Origin: Azolla caroliniana
Taxonomy: Eukaryota > Polypodiophyta
Length of the DNA: 64,000 nucleotides
Reading direction: 5' to 3'
Assembly: GCA_043228905.1 (NCBI GenBank)
Contig: JBHGNT010000009.1
Coordinates: 6,262,001-6,326,000 of the forward strand
The notes below the pieces were generated by a model. That model ran no database searches and was not told the DNA's origin. It was given only the letters and a program-made list of their open reading frames with translations. Position numbers and translations under genes: made by a program. Positions within the stretch are counted from its first letter, which is position 1, and each line of letters opens with the position of its first letter. Positions 10,953 to 25,900 of the stretch are shown here, in pieces.

Positions 10953-13900
10953 CTGCAAGCACATACACATTGAAATATGGTCAGCATTTCAAAACAAACT
11001 TTTCAATGTGAAAACATGTATACATTTTCTATTTATTTTAATTGTGACTATAGTATTGGAAACTATAATTATTTTACTATTCCAACAAGCTGATGCCCGT
11101 GGAAAAGCAAGAATAAAGTTTCCGTGGAAATTTTGAAAGGAGATCATATATGAGAATACAGGTAGAAACGAGCAATGTCACCTCTCTTGCGAATGTTGTT
11201 CACTCTATCCAAAAGTTTATACTTCTTTTCAATATTTCTTAATAGGGCTCCATTGTTCACAAAATCTTCCATCAGAGGGAAATCATCAGGTCCTTCGACC
11301 ATCGAAGATAAAGCTTGCAGAAATTCCTCGCCTCTTGCCAATGGATTATACAAGCCATTCTGTGAAATTCCCGTACCATTCCCAAGTACCGCATCAATAT
11401 CACTGAGATAAGAAATACAGAATATCCTCCAAACAATCTCGATGGTTTTAAACCTAAGCCTCCTTAAATGGCTCATCTGAATTTCTGCTATGCTTCCTCC
11501 CAAGTGAGAAAGAGCTTTTCGCACAGTTGGTAACAAAGTATCATGCATTGCAGCAAATATCCTCAAAATCTCAAATTTTTCATTGCTAAAACAACCAAAA
11601 ATAATTAATCAGGTAACTGATGGACAAATGAATAAAAAGATGAATAAAAAAAAGATTCAATACCTCTGATGAACCAATATTTTGGCACTATCTGGGTATA
11701 CGTCCACGAGTGCATGGATAGAAATCAATACATTGATTGCAAAGGTCAACATCTGTACCAATCATTCATACATCACAACCTTCCACAACAATAAATAACT
11801 TAAGATCTCTCAGCCTACCTCCTCTCCTTTTATAATAATGGGCTTACCGTAGACTACCAACATAAGTTCATGGGTTCAAATCCCTACTTTCACACATCTT
11901 TGCGAGATTATATCAATTCCAAACAAGCACATGTAGCCACATCAGTATATCAAACTAACAGCCCCAAGGCCTCCAAATAGCCATCTCAAATATGGCATAA
12001 TTCTCTCTCTCTCGCTCTCTTTGTAGAAAGCATTTTCTTATAAAGTGTCTCCATGTCAAGAAACAAACACCATACAAAATCATTGAGATGGAATCACATC
12101 CTATTGAGATCATGGCTATAGAAAGGGTTATTGAATACATGCTTAAGGTTCAAAAAAGTCCCTCACATTACCTTCCTAGAATTGCATGGGAAACAAGCAA
12201 AAAGATACAAATGGCACTTAAAAACAAAAACAATTGTTCCAGCCGGATGCAAGATATGGAAAAATGGTTTGGAAGATAGGTTGCAACACGCTCACTTCAT
12301 GATACATCACTAAAATTATCTATGAATGAGGCCCTTTTGCAACGCCAATGTATCATAACATGGAAAAAATGTGGAGGCTCCTGCTTCACATTACACTACA
12401 TATGTTGCACCTAACTACAAAAACCATATTCTTCGCCAAACAGGGAAATTGCACACATCAATACATGTTAGTCCCCATCCCGTTGTCTGCAATCCGAACC
12501 ATTGCTCCCATGCGTCTTAGATCACGCTCACTATGATGTGAGACAGGTCATTGGAATACAAGTGATGAGAGTAACTGATTATATACATTGTGCCCTAAAC
12601 AAGTTCGAGAGTATGAGTATCACACTTTGATACAAACCTCTACCTTTGATCACATTCAACGTGCTTTTCACACATCTTTGACCAAACCTAATCCTTGCAC
12701 GAATTTCTCTCACAATCACAGTGTGCACTCTCAATTGCAACATCCATTAGTAAAGTTCTTGACTATCCAGAATCGCAACTTATTTTCTTGAAAATGTTAT
12801 ATTTTTTGTCTCATAGGTCATATTTGGCCATTATCTCCCACCATCACAGGTGCTTCCCTCACTTTAGAGACCTCTCCATATTCTGGGTTGACGTATGCTA
12901 GAGATCTTTCGAAGACAAAAAGTACAATATATCTGACCTGCAACTCTTACATGCATAGATGACAAGATTCTTTAGTCACATCTTTTTTCCATTTCATTTT
13001 CTTTTTCTACCTACTTAACGTTTATTTTGGTTTCCTGTTCTCAAAGATGAGACAACATTTTAAGATGTAATTTCTTGTTTGGCTTATAGGCCATATTAGG
13101 CCTTTTAAAAGACATTAATATATCTTTCTTTCTTCTTCTTTCTCCACTTACAAGAACCATGTACCAAAGTACAGTTATTCAACGCCATGGACCCTGCCTT
13201 GTATACAGTGCATCCACATCTACATGTGGACAAACAGTGTCTCCACTAGTCATGATGTTGTATTGTAACAGATGATATATGGCAAAGAATCATCCCACAC
13301 GAGATCATCTGTGCTGAATTGGCCGCAACCCCCCTGATGGTAGAATCATTATTCCAGACAGCGAATGTCATCAACCGGATTTAAACGTTGCCACCTCAGA
13401 GAATAACACATTAGACGTTCAAAGTATCGGAGAAAATGGCACCAACAGAACACACCTCACAGTTCATGAAGTGGTTCAACAACCATGGCCTCGACATCGA
13501 AAACTTGCCACTCTTCCCATATTGTACCCCTCTCCAAAATTATGAAAGAAACAAGGTATTGTTGCAAGATCTATGGCAGCTCTATACCAAAAAAAACTTC
13601 CCCCACACAGGAGCCAGTTCCCCCAGAGATGAACTTCTCTGAGGATGGATTCATATAAAGACAGAGATACATGGATGTCTACATACCCCATATTGCTCGC
13701 AAAGCAATATGCCAACTCCGAGTTTCCTCCCACCAACTAGAGATTGAAGCAGTGTGAGCACTTCACACACCTAGACCAGAAAGCTTCTGCAAATTATTTG
13801 TAGGAGAGATCAAAAGCAAGGAACATTTTGTGTGTAGGTTCCTTGCTTTCAACCACATCAGCAAGAAGCATGTGGCCTCCATCACCATTTGATAAATTAT

Positions 13901-16900
13901 GGAGAAGGCTGACACCATAGTTTGGCCAAATCTTGCTCAAGCTTCAAAAGCTTATCAATCCTTATAGAATGTGGGATGCAACGACAATCGCACATCATTG
14001 ATTTCTTCCATAGCTCCTTACCTTCACTAACATGAAGAGGAGTAACAAGAGAGAGTGCAAATTAATACCCATGACGATGAAGAATGTGAGTCCTAGGATA
14101 CATATAAGGCACATGGGCCATACATTCACCAGATCATTGCTCACCTTGTTCAATCTGCAGGACACAAACCCAGATGTGCTTATTGAACTTCTTCATAGCC
14201 TTGTTTCATAGCACCAACGAACCTTGGATACAAAGTTCAGTCACTAAAACTCTTATACACACTAGTTATGCACGTCATGATTGTAAACCATCTCCAAAAA
14301 TCATCCTGAGGCATTATTCCAATCAGTGACTGTTATCCAACAGCTTTGCGGCCTCCCTAAATAAAAGTTGAGACCTGGTTGGCACTTTTTTAGTTACATT
14401 TATTCTGGTTTTTTGTTCTCAAAGCCAGACAACAAATTAAAATGTAATCTCTCGTTTGGTGTTCTAAACCATTTTGGCCTGTTAAAGGAAGTTAATCTCT
14501 AGATCGGTTTATTGGAATCATAGGCCATTTTGGCCTCCTCTTTCCTCCGCCCTCTTTGTCTGTGTTATACAGACCTAAATCAGATAAAACAACCTCTGCA
14601 CTCACGAGTAAAACTATATCATATGTACCCTTAAAGAAAATTGCAGACATCTTGAGATTTTTTCTAAATAGTTAAAATAAGATCAAATTCTTTCAAAATG
14701 GTATCAAATCTAGTTAAAATAGTGCCTAGACTGAAAAAGACAATGCCAAATCTAGCTGGAAAATAATACCTCAACTCCTAAAATGCAGTTCTAGAGTTTT
14801 ATGTCCCAGATCAATCTTTCTCAGGTTTTCCACATATATTTTTGTTTAAATGAGTCGGCCATCAGTTTCAGCTTGCAGTTGTTATGCTCAGAGCACTCCT
14901 AAATTTGTTCAGTTTTCTACATGTTTACTTGATTCAAAGTGAGCACACCCTCTTCTTCCATATTTGCAACACAAAAACTCCCGACATAACTAATTACTTT
15001 ATTCCAAATATTACAGTGATATTATCACAGTACACCTTCAATTTTGTCATTCCATGTGTGAGTTAAGGAGGCTAGAAGGCTACTTTATAGCTATTTTGTC
15101 ATTGAAAAGCAAGAGAAAAGCAAAGAGACATGTGTCCGGTAGGATCAGATGAATTTACCTCAAGAAAGGCAGTTGATTATAAGTAATTCTCAGTAAAATA
15201 TGTCATTTCCACTTTACAAATTTTCAAAAAGAAAACCTTCAAATTCAAGGCTTATATCAAATTACCTCAATCAGTTCATCCTGGACCTTCAGTATCATAG
15301 ATTTGGATGTTTGCTCGCCCACCTGAAATGTAGATTGAAAACAATAAGTGATATATCTCTTGTTGACATCACTACCAAACTTCTATGACTGGAGTTTAAT
15401 GGTTTCATGGCTGATTAAAAAAATACACATCTAATTTCAAGATATCATGTATTTCATTATTTGGATTTAGTAAATAACTCAAAACAGCTTTCAAATCATT
15501 GTTCTACTGATTGTTTTGATGTACATGAGTGTCGATTTTGAGTACTTTTGCATTGGGAGGCCCTAAATCATTAGATACATACCAGTCATTGATCAGGATA
15601 GCCTCTATCACTGTGGGGCTGCGCCAATCTTAGCCTGGATTATATCATCGGGCACTGATGCTTTGCTCCTTATTAAGCAAGCAATAATCTAGACTACAAG
15701 CCTCTTCGAATCTCCCCAGTTATGTGACCTTTGGAGGCTTTGCCCCAAATTTCCACCCCATACAAAAACAAGATACATTAAAGTTCTAAACGGGCCAAAA
15801 CAGCCTATGAGACCAAAGAAAGAAAGATATATTAACATCTTCTAAGAAGCCAAAATGGCCTAATCTTCATCCGGTGGGGTAATATCAACAGTTCTGAATT
15901 TTCACTTTGATTCCTGGTGCTTTTCTTTTTCACCATAGAGCACCACTCTCCAAGTTATTACTTAATGGAAGATTCAAATATGAATTTCCATCTGTACTCA
16001 TATTTCACAAACTATCATAAAGATAAGCCTGAGATATTGATTCAAATATGTTGGGACACGATACTGATCCTTTGCTTCCAAGAACGGATGATCCTGAACA
16101 AAGTGGAAAAGAATAGAGTGACCCGAACTGATATTATTAACTTGAAAAGCAAGATAACATGGATCAGCCCCAAAATACCACTTGGTACAAAGGTGGCCCA
16201 CTATAAGACACACTTCTTACATACATCGGAGGATGGATTTGTCATCAGGCCACCTTATATGGACATACATCTATCCTATGCGCTACGTAGTGTGATAGGG
16301 CAGCTGCGAACTTCATCACATCAGCTACAAATTGAGGTAGGCAGATATACACAACTACCTCTAGAAGAAAGAAAGAAAGAAAGAAAGATATATTAATGTC
16401 TTTTAAGAGGCCAAAATTGCCTATAAGACCAAATAAGAGATTACATCTTAAGTGGAATCTGCCAATTGTGTCATCAAGGAGTGGAATCTGAAGAACACTA
16501 TGTTTATCATTGTAGTGTCTTTTATGAAATCAGAGGGAGATACCATTGCCTCTTTAAACAAGGCTTTGGCCCACTACGCAAGGTAATGGAATATGAGGAC
16601 CAACGATGCCTAGGACTTTGCTTCCTAGAGCTCAAGAGACATCGGGAAAAGTTGTTGAAGAATACAGCCACACAAGCTCATCCACAAAGAACAATCACAA
16701 CTTTCTTTAGCCCCATCACTCCTAATGCTAGAAGTCAACCCCGGGATACACAAATGGGCTCCCGACCAGGACATAACAAAGGGGTTACAATTGATTGGGC
16801 AATGGCAATTTGCCGTGCACGTAGGCCTTGGCCCCATAGACCACGACCTCGACACCCTTGTCATCGACAGATAAAAGCCATTATCTCCCGCCATCGTAGG

Positions 16901-19900
16901 TGTTTCCCTCGCTTCGGAGACATTTCCATTCTGGATCGACCTATGCTAGAGACCTTTCGAAGACAAAAGCTACAATATACCTAACTTGAGGATCTCACAT
17001 GTGCCAAAAACCAAATTCCCTCATTAATTTTCATTTCATGTTATTTACTTTTATATTTACTGTGTAATATTTATTTTATTTTGATTTGTTCTCAAAGACA
17101 AGACAACACTTAAGATGTAATCTCTTATTTGGTCTTATAGGCCATTTTGGCCTCTTAAAAGACGTTAATATATCTTTCTTTCTTCCAACTCCTTCGATAA
17201 TGCAACATGTTCATTAAGATGGTAAACCAGACTTCATTTGGTTACTCCCCAGAATGCTGAGACTAATTCATTTGGTTACCCTCTGAATAGGCTCCAGTTA
17301 TCAAAGATATTGTCTTTCCAAAAGATCAATGAGATCTTAAATTCATTCAAACCTTTTGAGAATTCGTTGAAATTGATAATATGGAATGGACATATAGATT
17401 CCTTCCAAGTATATCGATCTAGCATTGTTCTATACAGATAAGTTAGAGTGTTTTCGAAGCTTTGGTGTATCTCAAAATGTGGAGTAGCATTGTTCTATAC
17501 AGATATAGATTCTTTCCAAGTATATCGATCTAGCATTGTTCTATACAGATAAGTTGAAGTGTTTTCGAAGCTTTGGTGTATCTCAAAATGTGGAGTAGCC
17601 ATGCAAGACGCCATGCGCTTAGCCCATGCAGCCACTCATGTGGCCGCCATGTGTGACAATTAGGTGCCATGTGAGCATGTGTAATAACCCTTTTGGGCCT
17701 AATACGTAAGCGGAGTGTCTGCTCACCAAAAAGGGCAGAGTAGATTTCCCTTCCTTCTTGCTTCGTGTGTATACTACATATTGGTGGAGATGACATACTC
17801 TTCTCCCACACCTAATGCAACCCCTCAGCCTCATCGCACCCATGCATCATCTAATACACACCTGGGGGCCACCCTCTACAGTAAGACAAGCAAGGCCATT
17901 GGCAGACCATCTCCTTTATTGGCTGTGCCCTAACAGCAGCCAAGCAAAACTACTCGACGACCGAAAATGAACTATTGGCGGTGGTATGGTCATTCCAGAA
18001 GCTACACCCATACCTCCTCAGGATGATAGTCCAAGTTGAGACAGATCATCAACCCCTCATCGGACTACCTCAAGAACCACCCCCCTGGTCGTTTGTTGAG
18101 GTGGGCCCTTGCCGTCCATGAGTACAATTTTGTGCTCATTTACAGGAAGGGCACTAACAATGTATTGGTGGATAGCCTCTCTCGCACCGAGCATCAAGCC
18201 ATCCAATTCCTCCCCATTTCGCCGATCTTCCCCATGATCCAGCCCAACTCATGCAAGCCCAACAAATAGATGAAGGGATCTGCAACATCATACACACCAT
18301 TCAAGTGGGTCAGCATCTACCTGGCCATGACAAATTCATAATCATTAACCACGTCCTCTACTTCGCAACAAGAGATCAAGCCCCACAGTGTCTACATACC
18401 CACCTCCTGCGTCCTTTTCCTACATAGGCACAAGGTAATAGGTACATATTGGTGATAACAGAATACCTCACTAGGTGGTGCGAAGCTATTCCTCTTCCAG
18501 ACACCACAGCCAATAAATTGGCCCGAGCTCTCTCAGACAAATTAATCTTCCCCCACGGATGTCCACTACAGCTTCTATCTGACCAAGGTCCCCAGTTCAG
18601 GGGCGAAGTCATGTGCACGCTCACCCAGAGCCTATGGATCAAGCAGCTGTTCACATCCCCCAATCAACCACAAACGAATGGCCTGACCAAGCACATGAAC
18701 AAGACGATCAAGCGGATCATCTCTGCCTATGTGGATCCTGTCCATCAGGATTGGGATCAGAACCTACTTTTTGCAATCCATGCATACAACACATCCGTGC
18801 AAGCATCAACCCAGATCAGCCCTTTCCGCACGCTATATGTTTGAGATCCTCGACTGCCTCTGGACCCCCAATCGGTACTGGTGAACCCCCAGCACGCAGC
18901 TGCAACAGAATGGCGGCTCTACTTGCAATACCACTAGCCCACTACTACAACACGCCCTGCAGTATAATTTGGCAGTCACACAGCAAAGGCAAAAGCAGGC
19001 ATACGACAACCACCCATTCCACCCACCTTCCGTCCTATATTTCCCTTCCTTCTTACTTCTAATATACTCTTTGAATAAGCCCCATTTTTCAAAGATGGGT
19101 ATGGATTTTCCAAACCCTAAACTACCTAAGTTCTAACAATGTTGATGAGCCTATGGAATTTTTTCTCAACAATCAACAACCTAGACTCAAAGATTAAACC
19201 ATTTTTATCTTGGAGAATCCTTCTTTTCAGGAAGGATATTTGAGCAACCTGAGTGTTAATTCCATGTCATTTCGATAAGCAATTAAGCTTCAAAAGACCT
19301 ATCAAATTCAACTTGAGTGTAATAATAAATCATATCTACCAAAGATTTTTGGCGAGTGCCTTCTCAAATAATCGCTTTGTAAAGAAGTAAAACATTGAGA
19401 TGTTATTAATGCTAGTGCCAAAACTACCCAATAGTTTGCTTCTTTTCACATCAACAATGTGCTCACATGTTTACCATCCTCGGGTGGAGGAAGTGTGGTT
19501 GATTACGCATTAATGTCGTCCTGTAATCTATCATTGGTGAATGTGTTTAAAGTTGGTTCTCTATCTCCGAACTCAAACCACAAGCCATTGTACATAGAGC
19601 TTGCAATTCCACATTTCACCAATAGATGCCATGGAGAGAAAGACGAAAAGAGATGTATGCAAATGAAGTGGAGAACCATTTGTTAAATGTTTCTCTAAGC
19701 AACAATGTTAAAGAATATTGGCAACATTTGAAGGATATCATCCTTAAGGTTGGATATCAATACTTTAAGAGGCATGTGGGTGGGCATAAGATGCGTAGTT
19801 TTCCATGTAATTCTTGGTTCGACGATGAATGTAAGATGTATCTCAAATGGTTTAAGTCCATAGACGGGGAAAATGAAAAGATTGTTACATGGCACCTATA

Positions 19901-22900
19901 AAAGAAAGTAGTGAGGCAAAAGAAAAGAAGATATTTCCAAATGCAAGAGATAAAAAAGAAAAACTTGTTTAAGCTCAAACCAAAATTAGCATGGGGACAA
20001 CTTAAGGGTAAGAAAGAAGATGTGAAACGTCACTTTACAAATGAAGAGATGTTAGACTATGTACAAAGGCTATATATGCATGAAGGTGTGGCCCTTATGG
20101 TTGAGAAAATTGAAACACCATGCATTACATGTATTGATATTGATGATGTCAATAAGAGAATAAAGACGATGGCAAGTGGGAAAGCAGCAGATGCAACCTA
20201 CGTCTCAAGTGAGCTTTTAAAATGGACAATGCCACATACTCATCATTGGATAATGACAATTATAGAGCGAGCTATAAAACAAGGATTTCCAAATGATTGG
20301 CTTATGGATTGGATTAAACAAATATTTAACGCCGGAGATAAGAATCAAGTATCAAATTATCGTACAATAATGGTGCGCTAACTATTGCTAAATTATATAG
20401 CACTATTATGGAGCAAAAGATAAGCACATGGGCTGAAAGTACATGCAAAAGAGCACTTGGGCAAGCAGGATTTAGACCAAAACACTCCACTATAGATCAT
20501 TTGGTAACATTGAGAGTAATCATGGAAGAGAGACGACTACAAGGAAAAACACTTTATTGTTGTTTTGTTGATTTCAAGAAAGTTTTTGATACCGTATCAC
20601 GAAGTGAGCTTTGGAATAGAATGGTAGAGATTGGCATGCCATTAGAGTACCGAGTTGCTATTGCACGCCTATATGAACAAGTTAAATGCCAACTACAAAT
20701 GGATAGTGAATTCTCAAAGCACTTTTTAAGTAACATGGGGGTCAAGCAAGGATGTCCACTATCACCAACACTCTTTGACTTATGTATTGATAAATTAGAA
20801 GAAGTGGTGAATAAGGTTGCAAGAGAAGAAGGATTGAATGCCCCCAAATTGATGCAACATGTTATCTTATTTCTTCTATATGCAGATGATCTGGTACTCT
20901 CCTCATATGATGTTGATAGTATGCAACATTTACTTGGGGTATTAGAAGAATTTTGCCATAGTAGTGGACTAGCAGTGAATGTGCAGAAAACAAAAATGAT
21001 GGTAGAGCAAACCATCCAACCTCATCATTACCCTATGCTCAGATATAGAGGGGAAAATATACAATTTGTTTGAAACTTTAAATGTCTTGGTATTGATGTA
21101 CCCGCCAAAAATAAATGGAGTGCATGCTTTGATTCCAAGCTCCAAGCCGGTTGAAAATTGTATTACCTTTTGGAGAACCCATGCAACCAAAGTGATACTT
21201 GTGGATGGGAAGTAAAACTAATGTTGTTCAATGCCATGGTAACTCAAGTATTGCTTTATGGAGTAGAAGTATGGGGTGGCACCATCTCTCTTAATGCATG
21301 GAATGAGATTGAGAAAATTCAAAAGATGTTTTTAAGGAGGCAATTAGGAATTAAATGCACTACCTCTTACTAGGTTATGCTCTTGGAAACATGTGTTCAA
21401 CCCATAGAGTTATTGGCACTCCAAAGAGTATATAAATACATTACAAAAGTCAAGAATATGCCGAATCATCGATTACCACATCTTGCTTGGAATGTTGGAT
21501 GTAAGCTACAAAAGAATCATAAAAGTAAGATTCTCTCATCCGGTTAGGTTATTGACATAAGGAAATGGTTTAGAAGATGGGGTGTGGATGATCTTTTAGA
21601 GCTTTCAGGCAATGCTATGCATTATGTAATGATTGAGGAAAGGTTGGTGGAATCATTAAGGATGAAGTGGGAAGATGCTAAGAGGACAAAGCTAGAATAC
21701 TACATTGCAAATGTCAACCCTAAATGTTGGTCTCAATATAAAGCAAGAATGCCTATTGATCATATCGAACCTTATCTCATTAACAATATGAGTAGTAATG
21801 CTCGTAGAGCCCTTACACTACTTCGCACTCGATCTCACAAGTTAGGTATTGAAGTTGCATCATGGTATTAAAATGTAACGAACTTGAATACATGCAAAGT
21901 ATGCAATGAAGGCATGCTAGAGGATGAATGTCACTTGCTCTTCACATGCTCGACATATAGTGCAATTCGTTCAAGATATGCCAAAATACTAAGAGGGAGT
22001 GATAACTCAAGTGTCATACTTAAGACACCACCAAGAAGGTCTCAATATAAAGCAAGAATGTCTATTGATCGTATCCCACCTTATCTCATTAACAATATGA
22101 GTAGTAATGCTCATAGAGCCCTTACACTACCTCGCACTCGATCTCAAAAGTTAGGTATTGAAGTTGCATCATGGTATTAAAATGTAACGAACTTGAAGAC
22201 ATGCAAAGTATGCAATGAAGGCATGGTAGAGGATGAATGTCACTTGCTCTTCACATGCTCGACATATAGTGCAATTCGTTCAAGATATGCCGACATACTA
22301 AGCAGGAGTGATAACTTAAGTGCCATACTTAAGACACCACCAAGAAGGTTGAGCTCATATGTGTATGCTTTATTCACATAGAGACTTTTTGCTCCAATGT
22401 ATGAATACCCCTTCTTCAGAAGGAGACACATATCAAGAACACATGTATACTATGGTCCCATAGGTCAAAATTGGCCTCTTTATGGACGATAAAAATTCTA
22501 ATTCTAATTCTAACAAGAAATTTTGATTAATTATCAACATTTCTTTTTTCAAGGAATTTTCTATAACAGAACTCGTGTTATTGATCTTTTCACTAATCAT
22601 GTCTTAATACATTGTCTTTCATCCATTTGCATCTCCAATTAAATCATAGAAATATCTCCACAAGACGAAATATGCTCTCAAATAAAATTGCTTCAACCTA
22701 TAGGATTGACTAAAAAAATTAAGCTTGAGTATTGCCATATCTAAAGACCTGATATTGATACATTAAAATAGGAAAAATGAAATTCAGCAATACCATAGAT
22801 AAGCATAGTTGGTAAATGGCATGCATTGTCGTGGAGAGTGAAGCTACAACATTTGCCAGATCATTATGCAGTTGTTTGATGGAGCTTAAAGCATTATGTA

Positions 22901-25900
22901 CCTGCAAAATTTTGATTCATAAGACCGTCAAGATAAATAGTCATACAATATGAACAAAGGTAAGGAATTTGCATTAATGAATATTAAAATATAATGGCAA
23001 AGTCTTCAGCCTAGTAGGATGAGGATAAGGTAAACCAGAGTTTCGACTCCAAACCAAAGGTATGGTACTCTGGTGAAAACTAAACCATAGGTTACATTGT
23101 AAATAACAGAAACAAAAATCCTGACCAAGATCCTCAACCTTTTATACTACTCTCTAATGGGATATGAGTGGTACTCTCGACCTTTTTTCATATAACTGGA
23201 ATATGAGCGGTACTCCATTTACACTAGAAGCAGTGATGGGGTCTTAGAAATGTATGTAACCAATAGTTTTAACCTCTTGAACTTAGAAAGTGTTGAAAAG
23301 TTTAAAATAATACACAAGAATTCATAGAAGGCTTCTGAAACATTGTCTCCCTAAAAATGTTCTAAAATAGCACAAATATCTTGGTAGTTCATTCATTGGA
23401 TGCAGTGTTTATATTTAGGCATACAACATGGTAGCAATCAAAGTTCGTATAATATTTCCTCCATAAGAATGAAAGAAAGAAAGATATATCAATGTCTTCT
23501 AAGAGGTGAAAATGGCCTATAAGACCAAACAAGGGATTACATCTAACGTGTTGTCTCGTCTTTGAGAACGACAAACCAAAATAGAATAAATATTTCTAAG
23601 TAAATATAAAAGTAAATAAGATAAAAGCAAACTAAAGAATCTAGTTTTCGGCACCTGTAAGATTCTCAAGTTAGATATATTATAATTGATGTCTTCGAAA
23701 TATCTCTAGCATAGGTCGATCTAGAATGGGCAAGTCTCCGAAGTGAGGGAAGCGCTTGCAATGGCAGGAGATAATGGCCTTTATCCGTCGATGACAATGG
23801 TGTTAAGGTCGTGGTTCGTGGGGAAGGGGCTTACGTGCTCGACAAATTGCTATTGCACGATTTATTGTAACCCCTTTGTTATGTCCTGGTTAGGAGCCCA
23901 TTTGTGTATCCCTTGATTGACTTGTACCGTTAGTAGAAGTGATAGGGCTAAAGAAAGTTGCGATTCTTCTTTGTGGATGAGCTTCTATAGCTGCACTATT
24001 GTCCTTCAACAACTTGTCCCTATGTCTCTTGAGTTCTATCAAGAAACGTCTTAGGCACTGTTGGTCCTCATATTCCATTACCTTGGATAGTGGGCCAAAG
24101 CCTTGTTTGAATAGGCAATGGTATCTCCTTCTTATTTCATAAAAGACACTACAGTGACAAACATAGTGTTCTTTGGATTCCACTCCTTGATGACACAATT
24201 TTTTAATTCTTTTTTCTAGAGGTATTCGTGTATATCTACCTACCTCAATCTCTAAGCCATGTGATGAAGTTCATAGCTGCCCTATCACACTATGCAACGC
24301 ATAGGATAGATGTATGTCCATATAAGGCGGCTGATGATGAATCCATCTTCTAATCTGTGTAAAAAGTATGTATTTTAGTGGACCATCTTCATACCAAGTG
24401 ATATTTTGGGGCTGATCCATGTTATCTTGTTTTTTTTCCAAGCTAATGATATCAATTCGGATCACTCTATTCTCTTCCAATTTGATCATGTTTAGATCGA
24501 GACAATCCAAGCTATAATGGAATAGGGGTAGTGCATCTATGCTTATGCCATGTGACTCAAACCATTGCTGCATTTCCGCATACCAAACATAAATGTCTCC
24601 ATTTTCAGCCAGTTGATAAAACCCAGTTCCCACGTTAATACTCCTTTGAAGCATTTGTAGCTGAAATGTATTCAACTTCAGTAGTACTCAATGCTACAAT
24701 CTTTTGCAATTTGGAGCACCAAGACATTGCTCCACCAGCAACTATAAATATATACCTGCTAGTAGACTTGTGTGTATCCAGGTCACCTGCCATATCTGCA
24801 TCACAATATCCTTGCAAACTTAATGCACCCTTCCCATAGCATAAACATTTTCTCTGTGTACCTTTAAGGTACCTGAAAACACACTTGACAGCCTCCCAAT
24901 GTGCTTTGCAAAGATTAGACATATAGTGACTAACAACTCCCACTGCATAAGCAATATCTGGACGAGTAGCTACCATAGCATACATTAGAGAACCACATGT
25001 TGATGCATAAGGAATTCCCTTTATAGCATTGACTTCCATCTCATCCTTTGGACAATGAGCCTTGCTAAGTTTAAGATATGAAGGCAAAGGAACTCCAAGG
25101 GACTTTGCTTCTGCCATATTAAATCTGTTGAGCACTTTTTCAATGTAATTTTCTTGTAACAAAAACAACAATTTGTCCTTTTTGTTTCTATTGATTCTCA
25201 TGCCCAAAATATGCTCTACATTTCCCAAATTTTTCATAGAGAAGACCGATTTCAGTTGCTCTTTTAGAGCATCAAGACTAGTATTTCTTTTCCCAGCTAG
25301 CAACATATCATCCACATATAGAACAAGTATGATGGGACTGTCATTGATATCCTTTCTTGTGTATAAACAATGATCTACATAGCTACGATCAAAACCTTGA
25401 GCATAAAAGTATCAAACTTCTTATACCACTGTGGTGGTGCTTGTTTTAGGCCATACAGGCTACGTTTTAGTTTGCAACCAAATGCTCCTTGTTAGGGACT
25501 ACAAAACACTTAGGTTGTTTCATGTAGATCTCTTCATCAATATCACCGTGCAAAAAAGTGGTCTTTACATCCATTTGGTACAACTCCAGATTAAGCATTG
25601 AAGTGAGAGCAAATAGCACATCTTCACAACAGGAGAGAGGACCTCTTGGAAGTCAATGCCTTCCTTATGTGCATAACCCTTGGAAACTAATCTTGCCTTG
25701 TATTTTGGTTTCCCTTCAATTTTCTTTACTTTATAAACCCACTTAATCAAAAGAGCTTTCCTTCCTTCACGTAAGGACACAAGATCCCAAGTATCATTTG
25801 CATACAAAGATTTTATTTCTTCTTGCATTACTAGCTCCCACGTACTGCTAAGTTCACATGACATTGCCTCTTTATAAGTAAGAGGTTCACCTTCATCTAA

